This document shows positions 34,125 to 43,504 of a DNA stretch of 64,000 bases, piece by piece. This DNA comes from an uncultured Clostridium sp. (lineage in GTDB: Bacteria; Bacillota_I; Bacilli_A; RF39; UBA660): NCBI GenBank assembly GCA_947427095.1, contig CANEGO010000001.1, positions 62,001 to 126,000 on the forward strand, in the 5' to 3' direction. The stretch's first letter is position 1, and the number at the start of each line of letters is the position of its first letter. The translations under genes were made by a program, and so were the position numbers. The notes below the pieces were generated by a model. The model had not been told where the DNA came from, searched no databases, and was given only the letters and a program-made list of their open reading frames with translations.

Positions 34125-34973
34125 TTACCTACCTTTTTCTTGTCTAATACATTCATATAAATTCTTAACATTTTTATATGTATGACCACAGTCTTTTACA
34201 AAAATAAAATTAGCAGTTTTTAGATTATTCTTTAAAAACGACATAACTGCTTCTTTATTATTCATAAATAAAACGTTATCATTTTCACCCATTATAACAT
34301 CAACTGGAATTTTTATATTTCTTAACGCCTTACTTTTATAATCAGGTGTTCGGTATCTAAATATATCATTTTCTTGTTCAGGCGCAAAATCATTTAAAAA
34401 TGTTTTACAACTAAAGCAAAGAGGATAAAATGCAAAACTAACAATACCATCCTCTTTCTTTTCCTTTTTCATATTTTTAGCTTTATTTAGTAATTCATCA
34501 TAATTATCGCCCAATCTATAAAGCGTTTGTAAAATTACGTCACAAGGTGATATAAGAACCAACTTTTTTATAGGTTTTTTTAGATTTTTAGAATAGTAGT
34601 TAATCATCTTATTACATCCATACGAATGCGCAGATAAAATAATATTTTCATATCCTTTTTCTATAAAATAATTTACAACGGCATCCAAATCCATATCGCT
34701 TTCTTTAAATAATTCAAAATTAGAACCAACGGTAATTAACTTATCTTTTTTTATGAAGGCAGTTACATAACCAGTGCCTCTGTTATTATAAGAAGCAAAA
34801 CTATAACCAAGTTCATTATAAGCCATAGCAAGTGCATCAACGTAGTTTTCATGAAAACTACCTGCCATACCATGGGTATGAATAACTATTGTTTTAGAAT
34901 TCTTAACTTTTCTATAAAGAACTGGAAGTAATAATCCATCTTTGGTTTTAACTCTAAAAAAATCACAATTCAT
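34125..34973 (-). CDS. Alpha/beta hydrolase
   Basis: A 282-residue alpha/beta-fold hydrolase. The oxyanion block is IVIHTHGMAGSFHENY. The nucleophile elbow ILSAHSYGCNKM has Ser in AHSYG, a variant of GxSxG. The acid is in PVDVIMGENDN and the His in KDCGHTYKN. It resembles small cytoplasmic esterase/lipase-like enzymes acting on unknown esters. The start follows GATGGGAGTATAAATATT. It is 5 bp after the SDR gene, so the two form one operon. Confidence 0.82.
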   Translation of the reverse strand: MNCDFFRVKTKDGLLLPVLYRKVKNSKTIVIHTHGMAGSFHENYVDALAMAYNELGYSFASYNNRGTGYVTAFIKKDKLITVGSNFELFKESDMDLDAVVNYFIEKGYENIILSAHSYGCNKMINYYSKNLKKPIKKLVLISPCDVILQTLYRLGDNYDELLNKAKNMKKEKKEDGIVSFAFYPLCFSCKTFLNDFAPEQENDIFRYRTPDYKSKALRNIKIPVDVIMGENDNVLFMNNKEAVMSFLKNNLKTANFIFVKDCGHTYKNVKNLYECIRQEKGR

Positions 34974-34978
34974 AATAT

Positions 34979-35767
34979 TTATACTCCCATCGTTAAGGTT
35001 TCTGGAAGCGTTGATGCTCCATCAATAACAAACTCTTGACCTGTTATATAACTTGCTTCATCACTTGCCAAAAAGGCTGCAAGTTCTCCTAATTCTTCTA
35101 TTTTGCCTAATCTTTTCATCGGTATTGCACCCGCTATTCCATCTATTACGCTCTTAGGATCGCTAGGGTTACTTACTTTTGCCATTTTTTCTACCATTGG
35201 AGTTAATATGTATCCTGGTAAAATAGAGTTTACTCTTATGTTATCATTTACAAGTTCTATTGCAAGTCCTTTTGTAAATCCCATAATGGCCGCTTTAGTA
35301 GTTGCATAAGCTACTTCTCCTACATCTGCCACCTTTGTTCCAGTAACGGAAGATAAGTTAACGATTGAGCCTTTACCTGATTTTTTTAATAATGGAAGAA
35401 ACGCTTTAGTTACGTTCCATGTTCCGTTTATGTTTATGTTAAAGTGTTTATCCCTTAGTTCAAATGACATATCCTCAAACTTTTCTAACATGCATATACC
35501 AGCATTATTAACTAGAATATCTACTTTATCAAACTTAGTTTCAATATCCTTTACCGCACCACTTACTTGGTTGTTATCACTTATATCTACTTTATAGCCC
35601 AATACGTCATAACCTTCCTTTTTTAACTCGGTAATAGTATTTACTAATTCATCTGAATAATCAAGTATTATTACCTTTGCTCCATACTTTAAAAATACTT
35701 TTACAATACCAAGCCCATTTCCCATTGCACCACCTGTTACAACGGCTACTTTTCCTTCTAATTTCAT
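34979..35767 (-). CDS. Short-chain dehydrogenase/reductase
   Basis: A 262-residue classical SDR oxidoreductase. The cofactor loop is VVTGGAMGNGLG. An acidic residue after the second strand (ILDYSD) suggests NAD rather than NADP. NNAGI is present. The catalytic Ser lies in NLSSVTG, and Tyr and Lys in YATTKAA. The C-terminal YITGQEFVIDGA is typical. The substrate is not predictable. I chose the second of two adjacent ATGs (35767) for spacing to AGGAGG. It is co-transcribed with the alpha/beta hydrolase. Confidence 0.9.
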   Translation of the reverse strand: MKLEGKVAVVTGGAMGNGLGIVKVFLKYGAKVIILDYSDELVNTITELKKEGYDVLGYKVDISDNNQVSGAVKDIETKFDKVDILVNNAGICMLEKFEDMSFELRDKHFNININGTWNVTKAFLPLLKKSGKGSIVNLSSVTGTKVADVGEVAYATTKAAIMGFTKGLAIELVNDNIRVNSILPGYILTPMVEKMAKVSNPSDPKSVIDGIAGAIPMKRLGKIEELGELAAFLASDEASYITGQEFVIDGASTLPETLTMGV

Positions 35768-35893
35768 CATTTACCTCCTACTTTTCTATTATTAATTTTA
35801 ACACTTTTATTAGTCTTTTTCCACTCATGGTATAAAATATGCTAATAGTACTGTATATTTTTAACCATAAGTCTTAGTTCGATTAGTTTCAAA

Positions 35894-36295
35894 TTATTTT
35901 TTATCTAACAATACACTAAATATTATAAATAACATGGCGGGTAATAAAAATTCTAAAATACGTATAATAACATTTACATAAAACGGACTGAAATTCATAT
36001 ACTGATGCACCCAATCTACCTCTAACGTTATTACAAAAATTAATATTAAAATTAGGGAAACAAGTAATAATAGCCCTTTAATTATATCTTTAATTTCTAT
36101 TTTTTCTTTTCTTCTTATTTTTATTAAAATGTTAAATATAAATAATAAAATAAACAAAAAAATACTAAATAACGATATTAAATAAAGTATTGTTCTAAAC
36201 GTTGGGATACTTCCAAAATCATATATACTAAATATTTCTGCAAATATAAAGGTTATAATCAAAGATATAATAGTTGATGTTATTATTTTTTTCAT
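35894..36295 (-). CDS. Small four-helix membrane protein of unknown function
   Basis: A 133-residue protein of four hydrophobic segments with a basic loop (KIRRKEKIEIKDIIKG) between the second and third. I do not recognise a family. The start follows GAAAGGAAGGAAACACT. It lies 38 bp downstream of the C39-like peptidase gene and may be co-transcribed with it, which would suit a transport or immunity partner, but there is no direct evidence. Confidence 0.6.
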   Translation of the reverse strand: MKKIITSTIISLIITFIFAEIFSIYDFGSIPTFRTILYLISLFSIFLFILLFIFNILIKIRRKEKIEIKDIIKGLLLLVSLILILIFVITLEVDWVHQYMNFSPFYVNVIIRILEFLLPAMLFIIFSVLLDKK

Positions 36296-36333
36296 AGTGT
36301 TTCCTTCCTTTCAAACTTCATTATTTATTAATA

Positions 36334-36930
36334 TTAAACCTTTCCTATAAAAAGGAAATTAAAAGAATCCTTTCTTCCATAAATATTTTTTATAATTTCA
36401 TCATATTTGAATGATTTTCCAACCTGTCCATCTCCAATTTTATTAGAGTTAATTACATAAAAATTATTATTTTCATCCATATCACTAATTACCAAATAAT
36501 GTCCATTTTTAGAAAAAGTTAATGGACTTTTTTCTGATGGCCCTACATGAATAATCGCCATATGTTCCTGTCTAAATAATTGAATAATTTTATTTTTCTG
36601 CTCATCTGGATTATCAAAATTTACCTTAACTATTTTATAAGTTATATTATAATTATCTTCCTTAATCAATCTATCAAGACAACATAATAAACCTTTTTCA
36701 TTTATTCCTCTACTTCTAAGATAGGTATCATCAAAGTTACCATCTTTGTCTAATAAAATTTTTTTAGCCACATATATAGGGTCAATATCAAAACCTAAAT
36801 TAGCTAATACATTTGCTATTGAAGTTGGACCACATCCATATTTTTCTATACACCAATCTCTTTTCTCTAAATTATTTATTTCACTTAAATGATAATCATA
36901 TTGTTTAAATCTAATTCTATCTTTATTCAT
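36334..36930 (-). CDS. C39-like cysteine peptidase domain protein
   Basis: A 198-residue protein of the papain-like peptidase C39 type. The catalytic Cys is in EKYGCGPTSIANVL (about residue 33). The His is in FSKNGHYLVISDM, and the third residue appears as Asn in FYVINSNKIG, where Asp is usual. No signal peptide or membrane segment is seen, so it would act inside the cell or leave by an unusual route. C39 enzymes cut double-glycine leaders of exported peptides, but no ABC domain or bacteriocin gene is adjacent. The start follows AAGGATGTGGAAAAGTAA. Confidence 0.7.
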   Translation of the reverse strand: MNKDRIRFKQYDYHLSEINNLEKRDWCIEKYGCGPTSIANVLANLGFDIDPIYVAKKILLDKDGNFDDTYLRSRGINEKGLLCCLDRLIKEDNYNITYKIVKVNFDNPDEQKNKIIQLFRQEHMAIIHVGPSEKSPLTFSKNGHYLVISDMDENNNFYVINSNKIGDGQVGKSFKYDEIIKNIYGRKDSFNFLFIGKV

Positions 36931-37033
36931 TTACTTTTCCACATCCTTATTTAATTCAACCAATCTACCGCATACCACTTTGCGATTTCATACCTTTATT
37001 TTTTAAAACTAGTATTTTCAGTACTTTCAGAGA

Positions 37034-38299
37034 TTATTTAAGACATAGCACTGAAACGCATTCAACATGATTAGTGTTAGGAAACATATCAACAGGTATT
37101 ATCTTCTTAACCTCATATAAATCATTTAAATATCCTAAATCTCTTGCCATAGTAACCGGGTTACATGATATGTATATTATTTTTTTTGGAGATAGTTTTT
37201 TCATCACGGCAATTACTTTTCTATCTATTCCCTTTCTTGGAGGATCAACAAAGATAACATCTATCTTTTCTTTTATCTTCGTTATTTCTTTAGCTGCATC
37301 GCCACATATAAATCTAACATTTGAGATATTATTTATCATAGCGTTACAATTTGCATCAATTACTGCATCTTTTACAATCTCTATTCCGATAACACTTTTA
37401 ACATGCTTTGATACAATACAAGAAATAGTACCAGTACCGGAATATAAATCCAAAACAACATCATCTTTAGTTAGTTTTGCCTCTTTTATCGCCATTTCAT
37501 ATAATTTTTCAGCCGTAACCGAGTTAACTTGGAAAAATGAATCGAATGAACAATTAAACATTAAACCATTTGATATCTGTGAAATATATCCGTTACCATA
37601 AACCGTTTTTCCATTAATAATTACCGTTTTTAAATTAGGTATGTTAGATTTTAAATACTCTACTATTTTTCCATCTTGTTTATCGTTAACCGAATAAACA
37701 TCGATTAATAAATCATTCATCGCGTTTCCATGTTTTATCGTAATAGCCTTGATATCGTTTTTATTTTCACTTATATAACTCCTAATAATAGAAAGTGCAT
37801 CGTTTATTTCCTCTTCTAAAAGCTTACAATAAGAAACATCAACTAATTGATAAGTACCATTACCATAAAAGCCTATTCTATCCTCTTCCACTTTAAAAGC
37901 TGCCTTATTACGGTAATTTTCATTTTTAAATGATGGTATTATCTTACTTACCTTGCTATTTATTTTTCCAATTCTAGTAATTGCATTTTGAACCTTTTGA
38001 CATTTAAATTCTAAGTTTTTAGCATCACTTTGATGTCTTAAATCACAGCCACCACATTCTTCATAATAAGGGCACAAGGCTTCCGTTCTTTCCTTTGCGG
38101 GTTTTAATACTTCTATTAGTTTACCACGAGCGAAATTTTTCTTTATTTCGGTTATTCTAATCCTTACTTCCTCACCAATTAAAGTTTTAGGGACAAAAAC
38201 CGTAATCCCTTTTACCTTGCAAACTCCAGCGCCCTCATTCTCTAGTGCAATTATTTTACTTTCATAAATATCATCTATATTAATAGTCATTAAACCCAT
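37034..38299 (-). CDS. rlmCD: 23S rRNA (uracil-5-)-methyltransferase, RlmD/RlmCD type
   Basis: A 421-residue SAM-dependent RNA methyltransferase with an N-terminal TRAM domain (about residues 10-60). The iron-sulfur cysteines are in CPYYEECGGCDLRH. The SAM site is VLDLYSGTGTISC. Motif IV is VDPPRKGID, and the nucleophile Cys is in YISCNPVTMARDL. In Bacillus the single RlmCD enzyme methylates U747 and U1939; that specificity is assumed from the group. The start is the ATG at 38299 behind AGGTGATAATA. Confidence 0.92.
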   Translation of the reverse strand: MGLMTINIDDIYESKIIALENEGAGVCKVKGITVFVPKTLIGEEVRIRITEIKKNFARGKLIEVLKPAKERTEALCPYYEECGGCDLRHQSDAKNLEFKCQKVQNAITRIGKINSKVSKIIPSFKNENYRNKAAFKVEEDRIGFYGNGTYQLVDVSYCKLLEEEINDALSIIRSYISENKNDIKAITIKHGNAMNDLLIDVYSVNDKQDGKIVEYLKSNIPNLKTVIINGKTVYGNGYISQISNGLMFNCSFDSFFQVNSVTAEKLYEMAIKEAKLTKDDVVLDLYSGTGTISCIVSKHVKSVIGIEIVKDAVIDANCNAMINNISNVRFICGDAAKEITKIKEKIDVIFVDPPRKGIDRKVIAVMKKLSPKKIIYISCNPVTMARDLGYLNDLYEVKKIIPVDMFPNTNHVECVSVLCLK

Positions 38300-38346
38300 T
38301 ATTATCACCTATTTAATTATAAAACATTAAACAAGTTATGTAAAAT

Positions 38347-38372
38347 AAAAAAAGAGTTTTTGTAAACTCTTT
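38347..38372 (-). terminator. Intrinsic terminator after the unknown gene at 38371
   Basis: A 9-bp perfect stem (AAAGAGTTT with AAACTCTTT), a 4-nt loop, and a U run on the minus strand. Confidence 0.8.
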
Positions 38373-39009
38373 ATATCTTCTTAACACTATCTTTTTTAAA
38401 ATCTGTAACCCTCGTTTTTTTTGATACATCAAAAGAACTTCCATATGCTAAGGAAAGGTTAGATAATAATGCTTTCGCTTCATTTTGGTATCTTTTTCCG
38501 TATTTTCTAGAGATATTTTTAGAATAAGCCTCAATTGGGTAAGCCAAAGTTTTCCCACACAATAATTCGTCAAAATCGGTAACATCATAAATATCACTTA
38601 AAACAACCTTTGTATCATTAATTGCATAATCATGACTGGTATTAGGCAGAATTGTTCTTAATGCTATTAAAGATCCATTTTGCTCTTTAAAAATAAAATC
38701 CGCATAAAATTCATTAAAATCAGGATTAAAAATAACAAATAATAAATTTGATACCGCAAAATAATTAGTTTTTCTTACCAAACTAAATTTATATAACCCC
38801 TCACTTTTATAAATTTTTTCCTCTTTTTTATCAATTTTTTCTTTTCTTTTAAAGGAATTTTTAGCATTAAATTCAAAACCACATAATCTGTCAATACTAT
38901 CTGGATTAATTGTAAGATAAATATTTTCTTTCGTATTAAGAATAAATTTACGAGTATCTTTTATGTTAAAATCCCTTAATTTTCTAAAAGTTTCATTTTT
39001 ATTTTTCAT
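38371..39009 (-). CDS. Unknown 212-residue protein
   Basis: I do not recognise this soluble, basic protein. It has no signal peptide or membrane segment. Visible features are a Lys/Glu-rich stretch (residues 55-68), a beta-rich middle (TNYFAVSNLLFVIFNPDFNE) and DFDELLCGKTLAYPIEAYSK. The start follows TAGGGGGAAAGT. It is transcribed alone between two terminators. No neighbour suggests a role. Confidence 0.6.
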   Translation of the reverse strand: MKNKNETFRKLRDFNIKDTRKFILNTKENIYLTINPDSIDRLCGFEFNAKNSFKRKEKIDKKEEKIYKSEGLYKFSLVRKTNYFAVSNLLFVIFNPDFNEFYADFIFKEQNGSLIALRTILPNTSHDYAINDTKVVLSDIYDVTDFDELLCGKTLAYPIEAYSKNISRKYGKRYQNEAKALLSNLSLAYGSSFDVSKKTRVTDFKKDSVKKI

Positions 39010-39043
39010 ACTTTCCCCCTAAAATTAATAAATATAATATCAT

Positions 39044-39085
39044 AAAAAAATAAATATGTCTAACTATTAATCGTTAGACATATTT
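39044..39085 (-). terminator. Intrinsic terminator after nifJ
   Basis: A perfect 13-bp stem (AAATATGTCTAAC with GTTAGACATATTT) and a U-rich tail on the minus strand. It includes the nifJ stop region. Confidence 0.85.
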
Positions 39086-42000
39086 TTGTAATAAGAAAAT
39101 CTTTTTATGGCGGCTTCTTTATTTTGTTTTAATAATTCCTCCGCATGCGTCTTATTAATGTTTTTTAACATTGCATACCTATTTTCATTTTCTAGTAATT
39201 CATCATACTTATCGAAGTTAGGATTTTTATAATCTAGTTTAAAAATACCATCTGTTGGATTATATCTAAAAATCGGAAAATATCCACTTTGAACGGCTAA
39301 TTTCTCTTCATTTATACTATCTTTCATACCAGACTTTATTCCGTGAGTAATACATGGAGCATAAGCAATTACGATTGATGGTCCATTATAATTTGCAGCC
39401 TCAGTAAGTGCGTTTATCGCTTGCTGCATGTTCCCACCTAAGCTTATTTGCGCTACGTAAACGTCTTCGTAAGACATAAATATTCTAGCTAAATCTTTCT
39501 TTTTTCCAGTCTTGCCGGAAGGCGCAAATTTAGCCACTGCTCCACTTCTAGTTGATTTAGACGTTTGCCCACCCGTGTTCGAGTAAACCTCCGTATCTAA
39601 AACTAAAATATTTATATTTTCACCGCTTGCTAAAACATGATCTAATCCACCATACCCAATGTCGTAAGCCCAACCATCACCACCTAATATCCAAATGGTT
39701 TTAGGCATTATGTAATTTTTAATTCTTTCTAATTGCATCGCCTCAGAATAATCAAAATTAGAAACTAGGTTTAAACACGTTTTGGTATCATTAGGATTTT
39801 TCAACCATTCATCTGCTATGATCTTATTTTCAGATGAAAGATCAGACGTAGATAAAATATGCTTAATTTTTTCTTTTGATAAATCATGAGCCGTTTTTAT
39901 TCCAAAACCAAACTCAGCATTATCTTCAAATAAAGAATTGGCCCACGAAACACCATACGGCATTCCAGGATGTGAACCGCCATAAATTGAAGAACAACCC
40001 GTTGCGTTTGCAATAACTAAGTTTTCACCAAAAAGTTGTGTTAGTAATTTAACGTATGGTGTTTGCCCACAACCAGTACAAGCCCCAGAAAATTCAAATA
40101 ATGGCTTTTTAAATTGAGAGCCTTTTATTGTAGTTTTAGAAATTAAGTTTTTATCTAATTTATCTTCATTCTCAAACAATAAGGTAGGATCTTTTCTTTT
40201 CACTTCTGATTCATTTTTCATTATAATGGCCTTTTCTTTAGAAGGACAAACCTCAGCGCAAACACCGCACCCCGTACAATCCTTATCTGATACAGCCATG
40301 TAAAAAAATAAATCATCCTTACCTTTATAAGGAGCCACTTTTCCTTCTAAATTATATTTTTCTACTTCATCTTTAGTTAATACGAACGGTCTTATTACCG
40401 CGTGAGGGCAAGCCAAAGCACACTGGTTACACTCTATACAGTTTTCTTTGTTCCAACACGGAAGCATTTGTGCAATATCTCTTTTTTCAAATCTAGACAT
40501 CGAAGTATTAAATGATCCATCAGTATGATTTTCAAAATCACTTACCGTTAAATCATTACCTTTTAATTTCGATGTTAAATTAAATATTTTATCATCACAT
40601 AACTTCAAATCATATCCTTCGTTTTGGAAACTTAAAGAATTTATATCAATGAATACTTCTTTTAGCGAAACATCAACACTATCTACTGCATTTAAATTAG
40701 CGTTTACTATTATCTCTCCTTTTTTTGCAAAACGCTTTTTTATTTGTTCTTTAATTTTCACTTTAATCTGATCATAATTAACAAGACCACCAACTTTAAA
40801 CATCGCTGTTAAAACAATCGCCGATATTTTATTACTTATATTGTTTTCCATTGCAATTTTAAAAGCATCAATCGTATAGAATTTTATATTATTATCAATC
40901 ATGTATTTCTTAACATCAGAGGATAAAAATTTTAATAGTGAATCATCTTTTAGCGAGGTAACAAGAATAAGCGTTCCATTTTTCTTTAATTTATTCATTA
41001 TATCATACCTATTTAAGTATGAATCTTTAGTAACCACTAACATATTTGCCTTATCAACATAGTATGGCTTGTTTATGTCATCTTTTGATACTCTAAGGTG
41101 AGACTTTGTAACACCCCCTGATTTTTTTGAATCATACTCAAAGTATCCTTGCACATTTGCATCAGTATAATTTCCTAATATTGTTATAAGATCTTTTGAT
41201 GCGCTAACCATTCCGTCAGAACCATATCCATAAACTAAAATTTGTCTTACCGTTTTATCTTTTATTTTATAATCAGGAATATTAATACTTTTATTAGTTA
41301 AATCATCCGTTATTCCAATGGTAAAGCCAGAAAAACAATCATTATTATCTAAAAAGTCAAATACGCCTTTTATCATTGCTGGAGTAGTATTCTTACCTGA
41401 AAGGCCATACCTTCCCCCAATTATTTTAGGGGTAATATCTTGATTTAAAAATGCCTCACAAACATCCAAATAAAGTGGTTCTCCACTAGATCCTGCTTCT
41501 TTAGTTCGATCTAACACTGCTATTTTTCTTACGGTTTTAGGTATTACATCAAGCAAATATTTACTGCTAAATGGTCTATATAAATGCACCTCAACAAGGC
41601 CTAAAGCATCATCTTCATTATCAATAACCTCTTTTATCGTATCACAAACAGAACCCATTGCAATAATTATCTTACTTGCATTTTTATTACCATAATAATT
41701 AAATGGTTTATAGTTTTTTCCAGTCAAATCATTTATTTTAGTCATATAATCATTAACAACATCAGGAAGATTATCATAAAGTACGTTTCTTGCCTCAGTA
41801 TTTTGAAAGTATATATCATCATTTTGAGTTGTACCACGAATCACTTTTTTTGATAACATGCTATTATCCTTAAAATCATTTAAGGCCTTACGGTCTATTA
41901 AATACTTTAAATCTGATCCGTCTAATACTTCTATTTTCTTTAATTCATGACTCGTTCTAAAGCCATCAAAAAAGTTAACAAACGGAACTTTTCCCCTTAA

Positions 42001-42477
42001 AGATGATAAATAAGAAACCGCGGTTAAGTTCATGACATCCTGAACGTTTGAGGAAGCTAAATAGGCAAAACCTGTCGATCTTGCCGCATATATATCTTGG
42101 TGATCTCCCATGATACTTAAAGCATGTGTAGCAAGTGATCTTGCTGCAACGTTTATAACACAAGGAAGGCATTCCCCTGCTATTTTATACATGCTCGGAA
42201 TCATTAAAAGAAGCCCTTGTGAAGCAGTATAAGTAGTTGCAATTACCCCTGCCTGTAGGGCACCATGAACTAAAGCAATAGCTCCTGCTTCACTTTGCAT
42301 TTCCACTACCTTAACTGGCATACCATATAAATTATTAAAACGCTTACTCGATAATTCATCTACTTTTTCGGCCATGGTTGAAGCCGGTGTTATTGGATAA
42401 ATACCCGCAAGCTCACTAAATAAATAAGAAACGTAGCTACAAGCTTCGTTACCGTCCATAACCTTATACTTTTTCAT
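39067..42477 (-). CDS. nifJ: Pyruvate:ferredoxin (flavodoxin) oxidoreductase
   Basis: A 1136-residue single-chain PFOR, the oxygen-sensitive enzyme that turns pyruvate and CoA into acetyl-CoA, CO2 and reduced ferredoxin. The N-terminal domain opens EACSYVSYLFSELAGIYPI. Two ferredoxin clusters are bound by CIECNQCALACP and CTGCGVCAEVCP. Further cluster ligands are in GACTGCGQTP. The thiamine pyrophosphate site is GGDGWAYDIGYGG. The length is a little under the usual 1170-1190. The start is the ATG at 42477 after AGAAGGTGATAGTC. It marks anaerobic energy metabolism. Confidence 0.98.
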   Translation of the reverse strand: MKKYKVMDGNEACSYVSYLFSELAGIYPITPASTMAEKVDELSSKRFNNLYGMPVKVVEMQSEAGAIALVHGALQAGVIATTYTASQGLLLMIPSMYKIAGECLPCVINVAARSLATHALSIMGDHQDIYAARSTGFAYLASSNVQDVMNLTAVSYLSSLRGKVPFVNFFDGFRTSHELKKIEVLDGSDLKYLIDRKALNDFKDNSMLSKKVIRGTTQNDDIYFQNTEARNVLYDNLPDVVNDYMTKINDLTGKNYKPFNYYGNKNASKIIIAMGSVCDTIKEVIDNEDDALGLVEVHLYRPFSSKYLLDVIPKTVRKIAVLDRTKEAGSSGEPLYLDVCEAFLNQDITPKIIGGRYGLSGKNTTPAMIKGVFDFLDNNDCFSGFTIGITDDLTNKSINIPDYKIKDKTVRQILVYGYGSDGMVSASKDLITILGNYTDANVQGYFEYDSKKSGGVTKSHLRVSKDDINKPYYVDKANMLVVTKDSYLNRYDIMNKLKKNGTLILVTSLKDDSLLKFLSSDVKKYMIDNNIKFYTIDAFKIAMENNISNKISAIVLTAMFKVGGLVNYDQIKVKIKEQIKKRFAKKGEIIVNANLNAVDSVDVSLKEVFIDINSLSFQNEGYDLKLCDDKIFNLTSKLKGNDLTVSDFENHTDGSFNTSMSRFEKRDIAQMLPCWNKENCIECNQCALACPHAVIRPFVLTKDEVEKYNLEGKVAPYKGKDDLFFYMAVSDKDCTGCGVCAEVCPSKEKAIIMKNESEVKRKDPTLLFENEDKLDKNLISKTTIKGSQFKKPLFEFSGACTGCGQTPYVKLLTQLFGENLVIANATGCSSIYGGSHPGMPYGVSWANSLFEDNAEFGFGIKTAHDLSKEKIKHILSTSDLSSENKIIADEWLKNPNDTKTCLNLVSNFDYSEAMQLERIKNYIMPKTIWILGGDGWAYDIGYGGLDHVLASGENINILVLDTEVYSNTGGQTSKSTRSGAVAKFAPSGKTGKKKDLARIFMSYEDVYVAQISLGGNMQQAINALTEAANYNGPSIVIAYAPCITHGIKSGMKDSINEEKLAVQSGYFPIFRYNPTDGIFKLDYKNPNFDKYDELLENENRYAMLKNINKTHAEELLKQNKEAAIKRFSYYKNMSND

Positions 42478-42548
42478 GACTATCACCTTCTATAATATAC
42501 ATATGAATTATAACATAAAAAAATTTTTTAATGCAACCTATTTTACCA

Positions 42549-42577
42549 TTGATATTATTATAAAAGCATGATAAAAT
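42549..42577 (+). promoter_or_regulatory. Promoter of the first HipA-like kinase gene
   Basis: TTGATA (42549-42554), a 17-nt spacer, and TAAAAT (42572-42577), 23 bp before the start codon. Confidence 0.8.
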
Positions 42578-42600
42578 ACCTCATTAAAGAAGGGATAGTT

Positions 42601-43488
42601 ATGAGATACATTAGAAAAGTTTTAGATGAAAACAAAATGTTAGAAAATAATTTTTTACAATCAAACAAAATGCAAGAATTTAAAAAAACGTACAAATTAA
42701 ATGTATCAAACAAAAATTGTTTTCCAAAAAATATTAAAAGAAATAAAGATGGATATATAATATTAGATGATATTCCTTTTATCATGACAAATACGGAAAA
42801 TAAGGACGGTCATAATAATACGTACTGGCTAATATTAGAAAATGGAAGCAGAATATTATTAAAAGAAGTTTTATACACGGAAATTATGTCGGAGCTATTG
42901 TTTAAAGAACTTGCAAAAAAATTAGATGTACAATCCGCTAATTATGATGTTGGTATTTTAAATAATAAAATCTATCTAATTTCTCCTAGTTTTTTAAGAA
43001 TTGGAGAAAAATTAGTAGATTACTATAATTTAAGTTTCAATAACTATGAGGTTGACGTTAAAGAATTAACTGATAAAGCAAAAAAAATCAAACAAGACTT
43101 ATTTATAAGAAAAATGTTAACCATTGATATGCTATCGGAAAACGAAGATAGATTTCCTAATAACTTTAGAACAATTCAAAGTAAAAAAAATATACGAATT
43201 TGTCCTTTATATGATAACGGCCTTGCAAAAGGAACATTTAAATTTAATACTATAATTCCTTCTGTTAATGGTAATACAGACCCTGTCGATGTTTTTTCAT
43301 ACCTAATGAAAAATGAAGAATATAAATTATGGGTACTAAATAAGATTTTAAATAAAAATTTATATAGCTTAAATGAAGTAATTAAGTTAGAAAAAGGTAT
43401 ATACATAGATGAAGAAATAACTAAGTCTTTTGAAGAATCTATAGATAATGGTAAAGTTATATTACTTGAAGCATTTAAAAACAGCTAA
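42601..43488 (+). CDS. HipA-like kinase (paralogue A)
   Basis: A 295-residue protein with HipA/CtkA-type kinase features. SRILLKEV carries the putative ATP-binding Lys. ELLFKELAKKLDVQSANYDV follows. The catalytic block is SENEDRFPNNFRTI, where HipA has DRH or DGH, and the metal-binding Asp is in CPLYDNG. No HipB-like antitoxin is adjacent. It is one of only two protein genes on the plus strand and has a close paralogue at 47768. The start is the ATG at 42601 after AAGAAGGGATAGTT; the open frame from 42568 overlaps the promoter. It converges with the giant sigma factor gene. Kinase activity is inferred. Confidence 0.72.
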   Translation: MRYIRKVLDENKMLENNFLQSNKMQEFKKTYKLNVSNKNCFPKNIKRNKDGYIILDDIPFIMTNTENKDGHNNTYWLILENGSRILLKEVLYTEIMSELLFKELAKKLDVQSANYDVGILNNKIYLISPSFLRIGEKLVDYYNLSFNNYEVDVKELTDKAKKIKQDLFIRKMLTIDMLSENEDRFPNNFRTIQSKKNIRICPLYDNGLAKGTFKFNTIIPSVNGNTDPVDVFSYLMKNEEYKLWVLNKILNKNLYSLNEVIKLEKGIYIDEEITKSFEESIDNGKVILLEAFKNS

Positions 43489-43504
43489 TTTATTAGCTGT
43501 TTTT
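43477..43504. terminator. Bidirectional terminator forming both stop codons (kinase A / sigma gene)
   Basis: A perfect 12-bp stem (AAAAACAGCTAA with TTAGCTGTTTTT) and a 4-nt loop. The TAA stops of the two convergent genes are the loop-closing bases on each side, so both proteins end Lys-Asn-Ser. Confidence 0.92.

Noticed and set aside
36931..37033. Short Trp-rich frame (YEIAKWYAVDWLN) on the minus strand between the C39-like gene and rlmCD
   Set aside because: It has only about 13 codons after an in-frame stop and no start. It could be a remnant, but it is too short to support.
42558..42785. Minus-strand frame overlapping the start of kinase A
   Set aside because: It covers the kinase promoter and start on the other strand, has no ribosome site and resembles no protein.
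42601..43488. Calling the kinases complete HipBA toxin-antitoxin systems
   Set aside because: No small HTH antitoxin gene lies beside either kinase, and the catalytic His or Gly of HipA is replaced by Phe. The family link is kept but not the toxin claim.
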